Shown here: in pieces, positions 37,471 to 49,905 of the stretch
Position numbering within the stretch: the first letter of the stretch is position 1
Layout of the letters: each line of letters begins with the position of its first letter
Origin: Phoronis australis
Lineage: Eukaryota > Phoronida > Phoronidae
Direction: 5' to 3'
Assembly: GCA_002633005.1 (NCBI GenBank)
Contig: NMRA01000397.1
Coordinates: 6,138 to 70,137, forward strand
DNA: 64,000 nt
Notes under the pieces: generated by a model
The model's database searches: none
What the model was told of the DNA's origin: nothing
What the model saw: the letters and a program-made list of their open reading frames with translations, nothing else
Position numbers and translations under genes: made by a program

Positions 37471-38440
37471 CGTCTGTTGTCAGAGGATCGTTGTGGACGG
37501 ACTGGTTAAGTTTTTGTCGGAAGCGAAAAATTTATGTTATGAATTTAGTCAGTATTAACTAGGTATTTAGAGGATGTTGAACTATTGATATCTTTATCCC
37601 ATCAACGTCAACTTAAGGTAAACAGTGTAAATCGGGCGTGCTAATCGGATTGGATCCTAACTTATTCAAAATAAATCCACTAAGACTAAATGTGTGTCTA
37701 CATGAATGATTTTGGTACCTGTTTACTTGTTTGCTGTGTAATCTGCCTAAATCATATAGACAACTCTTTGCGCGGAAAATCAGTCCTTAACTGACATTCA
37801 ACAAGGGCAAATTACTGACGCCGTACGCGACGGTATTTTTGAATACAAATTAACAACGAAAATCCTCATACAATTCCCTGCTCGCTTGGCATTATGAACG
37901 AGACAAACGTCTTTTATCCCCTGTAGATGCCTAAATAAGTTTTGGATAAATGAGGCATACTACAATTTGTATTCCTATAAATAACGTATATATAGTATAA
38001 TCAGCGTTCAGTAGGGGCATCACGAAATTATGAAAAAATCCGGGAAATACGACCAAAATCTATTAATTAGTGTAAAACGCATAATTTTGGACTATTATCA
38101 TCGAATTATTATCATATGAAGCATTTCCTGTTCTATTACCCGTAAATCGGTACGATTCCTAAAGTGTTGCGCGTTTTAGGAATCCATAAACGGGCCTGCG
38201 CAGTATATGGATTTCCCCCGCTTTTGATGACGTCATCCGCATATTGCGCAAATCAACAAAACGCGCAGAACAGTTGCATTCCTCAGACATCTGGCAATCC
38301 ACACATACCCACTTCAGTACCCTCAACTTCTCCGGTTTGTAAATACGCTATTCCGAAGTTGGTCCACTTTTAGCCACGCAAATTGTGAAATCGGCAGCCA
38401 TTTCAGGGAACCTATTTCATACCTTGTAGTTGTAGAAGTA
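37471..38440. other. Intergenic between RPP40 and ATMIN
   Basis: No ORF with family resemblance was found. The stretch is relatively CpG-containing near 37800-38250 and could hold ATMIN 5' untranslated exons, but no specific one can be supported. Confidence 0.35.
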
Positions 38441-38444
38441 GTAG

Positions 38445-39726
38445 GCCTACGTAATAATCTTTATTTAAAAGTCGGTGAGATTTAACTAGGAACCAATATT
38501 GGTTCCTAGGATTTAACAACGAAACGTTAGCACAAGTGCTATTATCCGAAAAATTTAAAATCTACAAAATGGACATATAGTACTAAAATACAAGCTAATT
38601 CTACTGTACAGAAAATGGTTACCCAGACCAGAGAATATTGAATATAAATATACACATAGGCCTACATGTTACGGAGCATGTAGACATCTGGAGCAGTTTT
38701 CACAAGAGCAGATCTCAGAGAAAAAATCATGAGCAAGAGTGACAAATTCATTTAAGGCAGTACATTGTCTCATTACTGATGGCAATTAAGTTCCACAGCA
38801 AAGTACCTTTATGGGAGATTGAGTTAACCCGTAAGTCATGGTATTAAACTTTAAAGCGTTTCACATAGAGACAGTGAGACCTATCCAGATTCTCCTAATT
38901 CAAGCTTTCCTGACAAAGGACATGGTCCAATAACATGAATATTTTTGAATACTCCAGTAGATAAACATTTCATCCGCCAACTAGTTAGAGAGCAGCTCCT
39001 AGCCTTATCTAAGAGTTTTGAGTAGCTTGACTCGCTGTCATTGAACACAAATTTTAAAGCACGGTGTTGTATCTTTTCCATTTTCCTACTTTTCTGTATT
39101 CCACATAGGTGCCAAATGAGGGGACAATGATTAAAATAGGATCTTATAAATAAGTAATATAACTTAAGCTTACTGTTAGTGCCTAAAACATTATGAATAT
39201 GGAACAAGGCATTCATTTGTCTAGAACCTTTTTTGCAAATAACATCAACGTGCTCATGGAGTTTTAACTGGCTGTCAAGTTGGACACCTAGCAGCTTAAC
39301 AGACTCTTCACACTCAATCATTGTATCACCAGACATGAAATACGTATCATTATTATGTACACGTTACCTAGAAAAGATGATCGACTTGAAGTTACCAGGG
39401 TTTACAGCTATTCCATTAGAGGAGAACCAATCCATTGCCATCTGCCCAGCTGCCTTGAGGCTGAGGCGAACTGCAGATAAAGAGAAGCCTGCTTGCAAGA
39501 GCTTATTGTCATCAGTGTAATTATATAACTTACAGTGACCACTTATAGCGTAAAATATATCATTGATAAAAATGTTGAATAACATGGGGCCTAAGACAGA
39601 CCCTTGGGGAACGCCCTTGGGGACATTTAACCAGTCACTGACAGTGGAGCCAATTTTCACTCTCGTCCTTCTATCACTATTGCCATCTATTGGCGATCTG
39701 CTACAACACGTGCTGTAGACCCACAT
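38445..39726 (-). pseudogene. LINE (CR1/Jockey type) reverse transcriptase end and 3' tail
   Basis: On the minus strand 39726-39364 encodes the reverse transcriptase block GVPQGSVLGPMLFNIFIND followed by YTDD where YADD is usual. After a stop and frameshift 39336-38881 continues with VKLLGVQLDSQLKLHEHV and the thumb region. 38880-38445 is the 3' tail, and it recurs alone at 57600-57945. The copy is truncated at its 5' side and inactive. Confidence 0.85.
38479..38516. repeat. 24-bp perfect palindrome with 7-bp flanking duplication
   Basis: Positions 38486-38509 form a perfect palindrome (half site ctaggaaccaat). gatttaa lies on each side (38479-38485 and 38510-38516). The related LINE tail at 57636-57650 lacks the insert and has a single ggtttaa, so it acts as the empty site. 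Confidence 0.85.
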
Positions 39727-40747
39727 TTAGTGGATTTATTTTGAATAAGTTGAGGTCCATTATATCCGACTAGAGCGCTAGATTGTCGTGAGAGACCTTC
39801 TGGAGTTGGTATCTGTCTACTCCGGATGGTCTGGGCTGAACAGAAAACCAATGATCTATTCGTTTGGATTATTTGCCCGTGGAACTGATGGATTAATGAT
39901 AAGAGCTGCCTGAAGAAATGTTACTCGCGCGTTTGCATTTTCGCCCTCTTCAACCAACCACATGTACAAATTTAAGAATTATATTCTTTGTAAAAATCTG
40001 AACACAAACTTCTTTTCTCTATTATCGATGACGTTTTCAGTCTGGGCCAGGCTGGCAGAGTGGACAATTGTCACAAAATATTACGGAGCGGTTTCTCTGT
40101 AAACGAAGAAAGACGTTAGAAGTGACTTAGCCCCTACATTTGATAATTCTCGGCATAGTTGGAATAACGAGTCACGATTTTCAGTTGTTGGCAAATTCAG
40201 CAACACCAGGTAGCAACCAGTAATCTTTAGAATTTTCCTGCTGAGGTATAAATATGGATATCGAAATTGCTCACGCTTTTAACTCTGAACATGGTTGCAG
40301 TTTTTCAGTTTGGCTTGGTATAAACATTGCCCCAGATTTGGAAGCCGGTCTGATGGGCGGCGCACCATAGGGGGCTGGGGGGCTATATCCCCCCTTTTTT
40401 CAGTGCTGCACCGCCCATGGGTCTTCTCCCTTCCGCCCAAAAATTGATAAGTATGAGTGCCCCCCATATTCAGCAACACCCCCTATGCAATATGTGGACT
40501 GGAAGTGAAAGTAGGCGTTGGTGTTGAGGGCGAACAGGAAATGTATGTAGAGTGCATGGAATGACAATCCCAAAAGTATTGTAGCTGGGGGACTTGTCAC
40601 TTGGGTCGGTTTAGAAGTACTACCTCAGTCCTTGTGCTCAGTGTTGAGCAGGACTAACTTAGCTGATCTGAGATATATAAGGCATGTGCACAACAACTGT
40701 ACATTTCATAATCAACATGTTTTTCTTCGGTAATTTCAGGTTTTGTG
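39727..40747. other. ATMIN upstream region
   Basis: No gene was seen. A hairpin of gggcggcgca and tgcaccgccc (about 40355-40420) with G-rich and C-rich runs inside looks like part of a DNA transposon, but no element ends were found. An in-frame stop at 40709-40711 lies before the first ATMIN ATG. Confidence 0.4.
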
Positions 40748-43700
40748 ATGTTCCAAATTGATGAAGTCAACACCTTAAAATATGGAGAGGACCAGAAGAA
40801 AGTGATCACTGTCTTTCCAAACTCTGGTGTTATTTTGGGTGCTAACCGAAACATCTGTTGCAATGTTGGTGACTGCCGGCGACGGTTTGCTGTTGTGGGA
40901 GGCCTGTTGCGTCACTGGTCATTTGAACATTTTAATAAGCGGGTAAGGTGCATTAATGATTGTGGAGGTATAAATCAGTAGTAATTTGATTTTTTACTAA
41001 TTGCAATCAGGGCCCATAATTTTCCAGGGCAAAGAATATTAATATCCACAAACCCTAAGGAAGGTAAAGATTACTGTTTTACGAACATCTTCAGACATCT
41101 TCATCTAATCAACTTCCTCAAACTCTGGCCTTCGGCCATTATGAATTAAACCCTTGGAACACCACATTTGCCTGCCTGTTGTCACCAATTTCATTCGTAA
41201 CCTGTTGTCACTATCATTGCCAGTTTCGCAGGTCCCCAGCTACCGCATGTAATGTTTTAGATTTGCTGGGAGGCACATTTATTATTCTATGTACTGTCAG
41301 ATTAAAAGGATTCCAACCAGGGCTGGGACTGACTAATGACAAAGAAAAGAAAATTTTCCAGGCGATGTATCGTTACACAAATAGACTTGTGTGATAGAAA
41401 TAGTTTTTGTGTTGTAAAATTTAACTGAAATAAACATTTTTGTATGAATGAAGTTAAGATAACGATAAACAGGAGATGAAAAAGGAAGAAACTGTAAATC
41501 AAATGAAAGGAAATCAAAACCAAAAAAGAGGATATCCTCTTAAAAGAGAAAAATTTCAAGCGTTAACCAACCTATTGATAGATATTAAAAATGACTTTCA
41601 AATCCAGTTCTCTGAATCAAATACTAGTAGTGGTCTGTAATCCTCTACAACCCTCAAAAGTTTGGAGGAAAATTGAGAACTCCTTTCAAAGTTTGTCAAA
41701 CGGTCAAGCATGGCCTACACTTTTTGTGAATCCAGTATACAGTAACTGTAGGTAATGACCACCTACCAAGGACCAATAATGTGCAATCTGTGAAATAAGG
41801 AGTAGGAAGTTTCAGTTGATTCCTGCCTTGAACTTGGAAGGGTGACACCAATAATGCATTAGCAGGTGATAGAACGTGGATTGGTGGAAATTATCACAAC
41901 AGGGATTAGTATCCTTTTAAATAAACAGTTTTTATTCCCTTTTTTATATAGGCTGTTCATATGGTTGATTTATTCAAAAAATATTTTAAAAATTTAAAAG
42001 AGTGCATTTAGCAATTATAGAAAATGCTTAGAAACTGTAAACTTAAATTTAATAAAAGTGTATATTTTCTGAAAGTAGAAAGCCTGTAGAATTTGTTTTA
42101 AGCTTTTTACCAATCTGCTAATAATTAAGTCACGTCTTTTTAATAAATTAAGCGAAAGAGAAAGGTACGTAAAGTAAAACAATGGTATCATTAACATGAT
42201 CAAATTTTATTTCATGTAAATGTTCAAAGTGAAATATCAAAAACGCTTTTACAGTTTTGGTTTTCATTTTATGCAACTTTTTTCATGAAAATTATGAAAG
42301 TCCTATTTTATGATATCCCTTGTGAAGAATTGAAAATTTTAAAAACAATTCCTGACAGCATTTTAAAACAATAGATAAAGCATTGTATCTTAAAGTTTCA
42401 TATGAATCCAATTAGCCATTTCTGAGATATGATGTTCCAAAGTTAGCCAAATGTGGCCATTTTTAAAGGGTCCTACATAATTAATTGTTAATTGGGAAGC
42501 ACGAATACAGATCAATAATTGTCTTGTCTGTTCATGTTGGTATCAATTTCTTCTGCAAAGGCATTGGTTTACTTTGTCATTTTTCCTCAACATAGCCTTC
42601 AGCAATCATATTTTGCAGTATGCAAACTGAGCTTGTCAAGGATTTGTTTGTAGAAACTAATTATAGCTGATCAAGACCCTTGCTGGGAATTAGTTGATCA
42701 ATGTTAACCTGCTTTACACACATATGTACGGGTTCCTGTACACTTATGTTTGTGAAACCTCTCTGATAGCTCTGGCTTTCTAAATTTGTTACATTTCCCT
42801 TACACACCCATTTCAGTCCCCATTGCCAATGGATGGCAATGCTTTTAATCTGTTTTCATTGGTGCTTTAAAAAATACACATATCTGTCAGTACTAATGTA
42901 TGTTATAAAAACTAAGGCTATGGAGAAATTCATGTTGTGATTTGCATTTGTTTCATCTTATCTTTCTAATCATGAAATAATTGACTTCCAGCATGGTTAC
43001 TCACTACGTTTCCACTGTCCAGAAGAAGACTGTTGTTACCATAGCAGCTCTGATAACAACACCAAGTACTTCACCAATATGAAACTGTTGAGGCAGCACT
43101 ACTTGATAAAGCATGGAGAGGCTACACACACCTGTGACAAGTGTGGCCTGAAGTTCAGCCTTCAACGCCTGTTGGTGGCCCATTTGCCAACATGCGGCAT
43201 GAACTTTGCATGCGGCAGCTGTGACATGACGTATCCCTGCCGGACGAGCCTTCTCACCCACTGTCACAGGGCCCGCCACACTCTGCCAAAGAAGTATAGA
43301 ACGGCCAAATCCAAGTATGTGAAAGATTCATTGTGTTCTGCACAAAAATAATTACTAAAACTATCATTTCTCAATTTTTCAAATGCCATAGTTTGCTACA
43401 AATATTCAAAAGCTGCGTGGTACAAATCATGCTATAATGATAAATTGTAGGGGAGAGTGTGACAAGTTGAAACATTTCCCTTATTATGCACCCACATATT
43501 TCTATGTGGGTACATATTACCATCATCTCTGTGTGGGCGTCCAGCGTGAAGGCATCCGGCGTCCGCAGAGATATCTCCTAAAGCAGTGGCAGGGTCTTGA
43601 TCAGATTTGGCAGGTGTGTTCCTATTAAGCTGATGACAGATGACAACAAATTTCAGACGGATCTGACTCCTGGTGTGGCTTCTAGTGGCAATTTTAGTTT

Positions 43701-46700
43701 TACAGTAATATGTTTTCCTCTGTATCTTCAAAGGTCCTCAACGCATTTTCATGAAATTTGGCGCATAGGTTTGCATTAGTAAGATGATGCTATCCTTCCG
43801 TTTTCAGATGGATTCAAAGTATTTTGCACCACCTAGTGGCCATGTTTTCTGTTTTCGAATCTGTTGGCGTCCGCCTCTCTCTCAGCCAAACCACTTTAAG
43901 GATAACTGTGAAAATTGGCATATATGTTCATAGTGTGAAGAGGGTGGTTGGCAATAGTTTTCCAATGACTGACTACAGTGGCGCCTCCTGGTGCCATTTT
44001 GTTACATGCACAGCTGTATCATCTATTACCCTTACTGGATGTTGATGAGATTTGCAGGGCTTGGAATTTTCCGCGGAAACGCGGATTTCCGCTTTTTTCA
44101 AATGTTCTGTCCGTGCATTTTATCATATTTTCGCGTAAAAAAAATCGGATTTGATATAAAATTTCCGCGTCAAATTCCTGTCTTACCGCGGCGTTGCAGA
44201 CGACATTCACCTCGAAAAGTGGAAGTTGCTCTTTATGTTTTGGAGGAATGTAAATTGTCAACATTGCCGGGGCATCTGGGATAGCGTGGTGGGATTTTCA
44301 ATGGCGTCTCGTGTTATTGTAAACCGCGGCGACAAATTCTACGGCTCTGCAGCCAAAAATGTGTGGGGGTGGGAGTGGACGGTCTAAAAAGACGCAGACG
44401 CGTGCTACTGATGGTGGTAAATTTTTTTTTATTTTTTTAGTCCTCCCGATTTTTGTCGGCGAAAGGTTCACATCGACTATTTCAAGGCTGAGCAGCGGGC
44501 CGTAAAAGTTTTTCAGCGTTTTTTGTCATTGGTCATTCCAAGCCCTGATGGATTTGAGGTATGTTGTGCCACCTAGTGACCATTTTTACTGTTTTCAAGT
44601 CTGTTTTTTTTGCATTCTAAGGATGATTGTGAAAATTGGCACATATGTTTCCATAGTTCCTACTGCAGGATCTTCGTGAGCAAGTTTATTTAGTTGACTA
44701 GGGATGACAATGACTTTCTGACGGATCCACCTAACGCTGTGCCCTCTGGTGGCAATTTGATTTTTTTAGTTTTCTTTGTTTCTTTAGAGTTCCTGAACGG
44801 ACTTTTATGCAACTTGGTAAGTAGGCTGCTATTAAAGAAGCAATGACATGTTCCCGTTTTCAGAGGGATTTGATGTAGTTTACACCCCCTAATAGCCATT
44901 TTTACTGTTTTCGATAATGTTTTTTGTCATGTGCACGCCTTTATTCACCAAACCACTTTAAGGATGATTATGAAAATTAACATATGAGCTCCTACTGAGA
45001 AAAGGCTGGCTTACCATTGTCTTGAGACAGCTCCAACTACAGTGGTTCCTCCAAGTGGCAATTTTTGTGTCCGTGGCTATATCTCCTAAACCCCCTTCAG
45101 TAACTTTGTCAATGTTTTTCTATCTTCTTCGGTATCTCTGGAGTATAGCGATGACATCTTTCCATTTTCAAATGGACTTGATGTAGTACACGCCACCTAG
45201 TGGCTATTTTTATAGTATTTGAGTCTGTATTTAGCAAAAGAATTCTCAAGATAATCATGAAATTGGTCATATATGTTCTTACTGGGAAAGGGACAGCTGA
45301 CTATAATTTTTAATAGTGCCTAATGCATATTTTGCATCTGTGGCTGTGGTTCTTACTGGCATTTTGTATCTTCGGAGATTTAAGATGGACTTTCATGAAA
45401 TTTGGCAAGTAGCTTTAAGAGACGACGAGTTGGGTTCAATGTATTCTGTGTCATTTAATGGCCATTGTTATGATATTAAATACACCCCCTAGAAGCACAC
45501 TGTTTGTGGTGCAGTTGTGGGCGCATTTTAATGCTCCGTGTTGTTCTTGTAGCACAATTTTGCCTAAATTATAAGACTTATTTTATTCCTTAATATTATG
45601 CATGGTGATTATCCAGTCTTTCTGATTCATTGTGAGTATTTGAGAATCTATACTTTATAATATGTATGCGTGTAGTAAGTGCTACAAAACAGTTAGTAGA
45701 ATGTTACATTTTGCCCCATATGCAAGGTGTATTGCAACACACGTTGGGGTATATTGCAACAGCTACAGTCATTCTGAGCTCTTACATTCTGTGGATATAC
45801 TCGTCTAAATATATGCGGTCAATTATATGTTATATTTAAGTAAATCAGATACACTGTGCCCTCCAAGTGTGGTGTTCTACTACACCAACATTGCAATGCA
45901 TGTAATGGTAGAGTGTAGTGATGTAACTTCAGCTTGTACTGAAAGCTCATGTATTAAGATAAGTCTTTATTCAGCTCACTTCATCGGAGTAACTGATGAC
46001 AAGTACAAGGATTTCTAAAGTAAACCTCACCCTTGGACTGAGCGAAACTGGTTGTCTATGTGTCCGGTTTTAATTAGTGTATGTGAAATTGACTTCACAC
46101 TAGTTTTAACTTTGTAATGAAACATATGCTAGTGTTTAACGGAGGGGGCATACATGTTTAAATTGAAAACCTCATGCCACATGTTCCAATTCTTTGCACG
46201 TAATACACTACATTCTGCCTTTACTGCAGGATCTTTGCTAATGGGGTAAGGTGGAACAACTATCCCCAGCTAATTTGTTTCATCTGTGTACCACTTGCCA
46301 TTGTGAAATGAACATAATTTGGAAAGAATGCACAGGATATACACTGCTAGGGCAATATCAAATACTTTGAATAGAAACAATTTCACACTTAAACCATAGC
46401 TGGCTCCATGTTTTTGAGTAACTCTGGGAGGTTACCTGGCACAATACGATATGAATAGTGGACGTTAAATGATTCTAGTTTCAGAGATATGTTGACTATT
46501 AAATTTACCTGTATTACAACCAGTCTCGATGTCCCCTACTTGTTTGTTAACTGTGACTGAATCAAAGATACTAATACAGGTCATATTTTTGGAATGAATA
46601 AGTGACCCACATTTTATACTGGCTTTTAGTGAATCATATCTCATACCCGAAACTTGTTGATTGCAGTAACTTCCATTGCCCCAGTGTTGACTCATTTCCT

Positions 46701-48197
46701 AAACAGTCTAGTTTATAAGCGTGTTTTGTATTATTGAGTTATTGTGTAAATTGCTTAACAACCCAAAATGTTGCCATTCATAGGATATATGACGCGACCC
46801 CTCCTGCAAAGACGCTGGTGATAAATTTGCTGCAAATCAAACATGATGCTCAAGCAAATTTCCTCACCAGTGAACTCGACACAAAAGAGAAGTTACGCCC
46901 TCTATTGCCAAAGCCAACAGTAATCAAAAGGCTGACTTCATCATCCATGAACAAACAGAAGCCAGTTGCTTGTTCCAGAACAGATGTTTTGCCATTGTTC
47001 AAAGTTGATAGGCCACAGAGCAACGTCCTTCAAAAGGACAGCAATTCAAATATGTCAGTTGGTTTGCAGGTCGGTGCTCCAAGACTTCAGACCAAAGTGG
47101 GGACGGCAACACAAACTTCCGGTGAATACGTTTTGAAGACAGCAATGCAATCTGCCTCTATTCCTGTATGCCACTCCCATAAAGGCTCTCAAGTCTCCCC
47201 GCGAGCCAAAACGAAGAAAGCCTGCAAGCGCTATCAGTCATCTGATGGTAGATGTCAAAGTTCAAAAAGAAAACACCAGTTGACACAAATTGATACTGTG
47301 CATAGTAGCAAGATCAAGATTCCCAGATCATCAACAAGTACAGATACCTCCACTATAAACCTGTACTCAGACTGCGCAGATTTGGACCTGCTGTCAAGTA
47401 CAGACATACAAACACAGACAATGAGCCTGATGCAGGATTTGGAGGATTGTTTAGCCAGCACTATATCCACACAGACATTTGACAGTTTCTTACTGGAGAG
47501 AAACCAAACAATACAGCAGACTGCAGAGACACAAACTGCTCTCCGCCATGTTGCCAACAGCTTCATTCAAACTGATCTTCCTTTTGGCAGTGAAGAATTT
47601 GTGTCATCTTCTCCAAGCTTGAATGCCTTTCAGGACGACATCTCCTTAAATCACACTACTGAGACAAGCTTCTCTCTCTCTATGTCACCTATAGAGCCCA
47701 ATAGCCGTGAGAACTGTTCTGACCTGGTGGAGATACTGCAGTCCATGGGTACACAGACCATTGACTTTGACTCTGACAACTTCCTCCATAATCCCAGTGC
47801 ATCCGTTTCACTCACCAATACCGAGACTCAAACTGTTGATCTACTGGAGCAGTTTCTACGAAACATGGAAACGCAAACGCCAATAACTGACTTTGCATTC
47901 TTTAATGCCTGTAGCAATTCAATGGGACATGACACCTGTACTGGCACACGGGAGTTTGCCTCCACTAGTACCCAGGCATATGGTACTTCAGCGTATGACC
48001 CAGTCGCTCTCATGGATCTGGATGCTACCAGTGCCTCCACTCAGACTGTACTGAGAATGCCAGTTCATCCAAATACACAGGCCACCAATACAGAGACGCA
48101 GACTATACTAGATGACTTTAATGACATGCTTGTTAACACATTCAGCACTTGGACGCAGACATTGGAAAACAATGCTGACACAGAGACTCAGACTTAG
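40748..48197 (+). CDS. ATMIN: ATM interactor / ASCIZ zinc-finger protein, three exons
   Basis: ATMIN (ASCIZ) is a nuclear zinc-finger factor that activates the dynein light chain gene DYNLL1, binds LC8 through TQT motifs, and interacts with ATM. Exons are 40748-40942, 42992-43314 and 46784-48197, phases 0 and 2; the second join makes an AAG codon. The product is 643 residues (human 823). Zinc fingers: C38-C43-H56-H61, C74-C79-H101-H106, C113-C116-H129-C133 and C139-C142-H155-H161, as in the human protein. LLPKPTVI and LPLFKV match human blocks LLPKPKV and LPLFKI. The last exon has eleven TQT motifs, the final one at the very C terminus. The start is the first ATG after an in-frame stop. An acceptor AG at 40738-40739 could instead join an unseen upstream exon. 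Confidence 0.95.
41990..42490 (+). mobile_element. Related copy of the TTAA MITE at 17239
   Basis: It shares catgatcaaattttatttcatgta-like and agtttcatatgaat blocks with 17280-17740. It ends in ggtcctacataattaa, the counterpart of the terminal ttaaggttatgtaggacc. The left end is not clear. It lies in the first ATMIN intron. Confidence 0.6.
43487..45550 (+). repeat. Modular CTAGTGGC repeat, copy K
   Basis: It runs from tgcacccacatatttctatg (hairpin end) to gtgggcgcattttaatgctc..gttcttgt, interrupted by the hAT-like element at 44055-44547. It fills most of the second ATMIN intron. Confidence 0.85.
44055..44547. mobile_element. hAT-like non-autonomous element
   Basis: The ends are a perfect 13-bp inverted repeat, cagggcttggaat and attccaagccctg, with the CAGGG start usual for hAT elements. 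The 493-bp interior is GC-richer than its surroundings and carries smaller inversions (tttccgcgg, ccgcgg). No clear 8-bp duplication flanks it: the left neighbour ends gagatttg and the right begins atggattt. The flanks come from different points of the modular repeat, suggesting deletion or recombination after insertion. Confidence 0.7.
45551..46783. other. End of ATMIN intron 2, no feature seen
   Basis: AT-rich intron sequence. The ORFs at 45827-46018 and 46465-46695 are short and unrecognised. The acceptor AG of the last ATMIN exon ends at 46783. Confidence 0.4.
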
Positions 48198-48919
48198 TAC
48201 TTTTACTAGATTATCCGTGATTGGCAAAATTTTTTCCCTTGATGCAGTGTATATCTGGTCCTTTGTCTTGCATACAGTGAATAATGCGCTTACAAGGAAG
48301 TCGCGCATTTCTAAAGATGTGCGTGACTTTTCACCGCTTGTCCTTGTGAGCGGCTTTTACCAGGATCAAAGAGTGTGGTCTCTGTGTCGGATACAGATGT
48401 GATGACCGCCTTGTCCGGTGCGAGCAAGACCTAATTAAGTGTAATTACCTGACCATAAACTGTGGTAAAGATCTCTGCCTGTACAAAGGGGCACATTTTC
48501 AAAATGCATTAACCAATAATTTTCTTTAAAAATGAAGGCCACGGCGACATTCAGCTGGAAAGACCGACCCCGTGTGGTTTTCGATTTTTAAAAATCGATG
48601 GACTTATAAGCTAAAAACAACAAACATTGAGTAGGATTGAAGATAAATGACTATTTGTACTCAGTGGATTTACAAATGCTGATCAGAGTTAACAATATTG
48701 TATGGATTATTTTTTTAATGTAATGTTCTTTCAATCTCGTTTAACCAGATTTTTGACTAGGAAACAGTTGTCCTTAACTTGTGCCCACTCTTCATTTTTT
48801 GTGACTGACAAGCTAGAATAGTTAGTAGTCTATGCAACCGAAATTGTCCAGAGAGTCCAAATGTTCAGTTTGGCCATCACCATATTTGCACTTTCGCATG
48901 TATTTATGATTTGAGTTCT

Positions 48920-48925
48920 AATAAA
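48920..48925 (+). terminator. ATMIN polyadenylation signal
   Basis: AATAAA about 720 bases after the ATMIN stop, followed by T/G-rich sequence (aatgtctgtgtaac). It is the first canonical signal noticed downstream of the stop. Confidence 0.6.
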
Positions 48926-49593
48926 GATAAAACTTGAACTAATGTCTGTGTAACTCTAATCTAGAGAGTTGAGGGATGGGTTCACAATTAACTATACAAA
49001 TTAAGTTTTGCTGGCAATCAAAATTAACCACTGTTTTGGAGCTTCAAGTGTAATAATAAACTATAAAGATATCAACACCTTCCCAGTAAGAAAAAAACAA
49101 GTAGATAGGAGTATTAAAATGAAATAACAAAAACCGGTATGAAACAATATTTGAAACCATTCCTTTTGAAAGTGTTTTATTTGAAGAGAAACACAAATTA
49201 ACTTTTTAGGCATTTTGTAATATTTAAAATGTACCAAGTTAAAATTGCTCTCCGCAGACTGTAACTCTGTGCAAATGCCAGAGAAAACCAATTTGGGTCG
49301 AATAACAACCATCATTGTTGAGACAGTAGTGTTAGCTATTACCTTTCCACTTCATTAATTAGCTCAGATCTACTTCAATACAAAGGGCGAGCTGAATAGG
49401 CATCATAGAAGTTGTCTGGGACTAAGGGAATCTGACCGGTGACCACTGTAAGTGAGAAATTCTCCACATGGAATCTAGCAGATAGGTTTTAGAAATGATG
49501 TTACTACATCTCTACGACTATAAACGGGTACAATACATATGATACAAACATTAATTAAGAAAATACCTGTAAAATACAAAAAATAACATTTTT

Positions 49594-49905
49594 ATGCACT
49601 CACATAATTATATCTGGGCGCATTATGCCATCATCTCTGTCAGTCCAGCATCCGCTGCTCTATCTCCAAAGCCTTTGATATATGTTTAAGAAATTTTGCA
49701 CAAATATTCCTTTCGTGGATAAGATGGCTTAAGCAAACTTTCAGACGGATCTGACTATCGGTGTGCCCCCTAGTGGTAATTTTTATGTTGTATCTTGAAA
49801 GGTCCTCAATGGATTTTCGTAAAATTTGGCGAATAGGTATCTATTAGTGAGGTGATGCTACCCTCTTGGATATATTCAAGGTATTTTGCACCACCTAACG
49901 ATAGT
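49594..49905 (+). repeat. Modular CTAGTGGC repeat, 5' fragment L
   Basis: It starts with a decayed hairpin end (tgcactcacataattatatc), keeps one good core (gtgccccctagtggtaattt) and stops near 49905. Confidence 0.75.

Noticed and set aside
47255-47566. 103-codon minus ORF opposite ATMIN
   Set aside because: It is the reverse complement of the repetitive TQT-rich coding exon.
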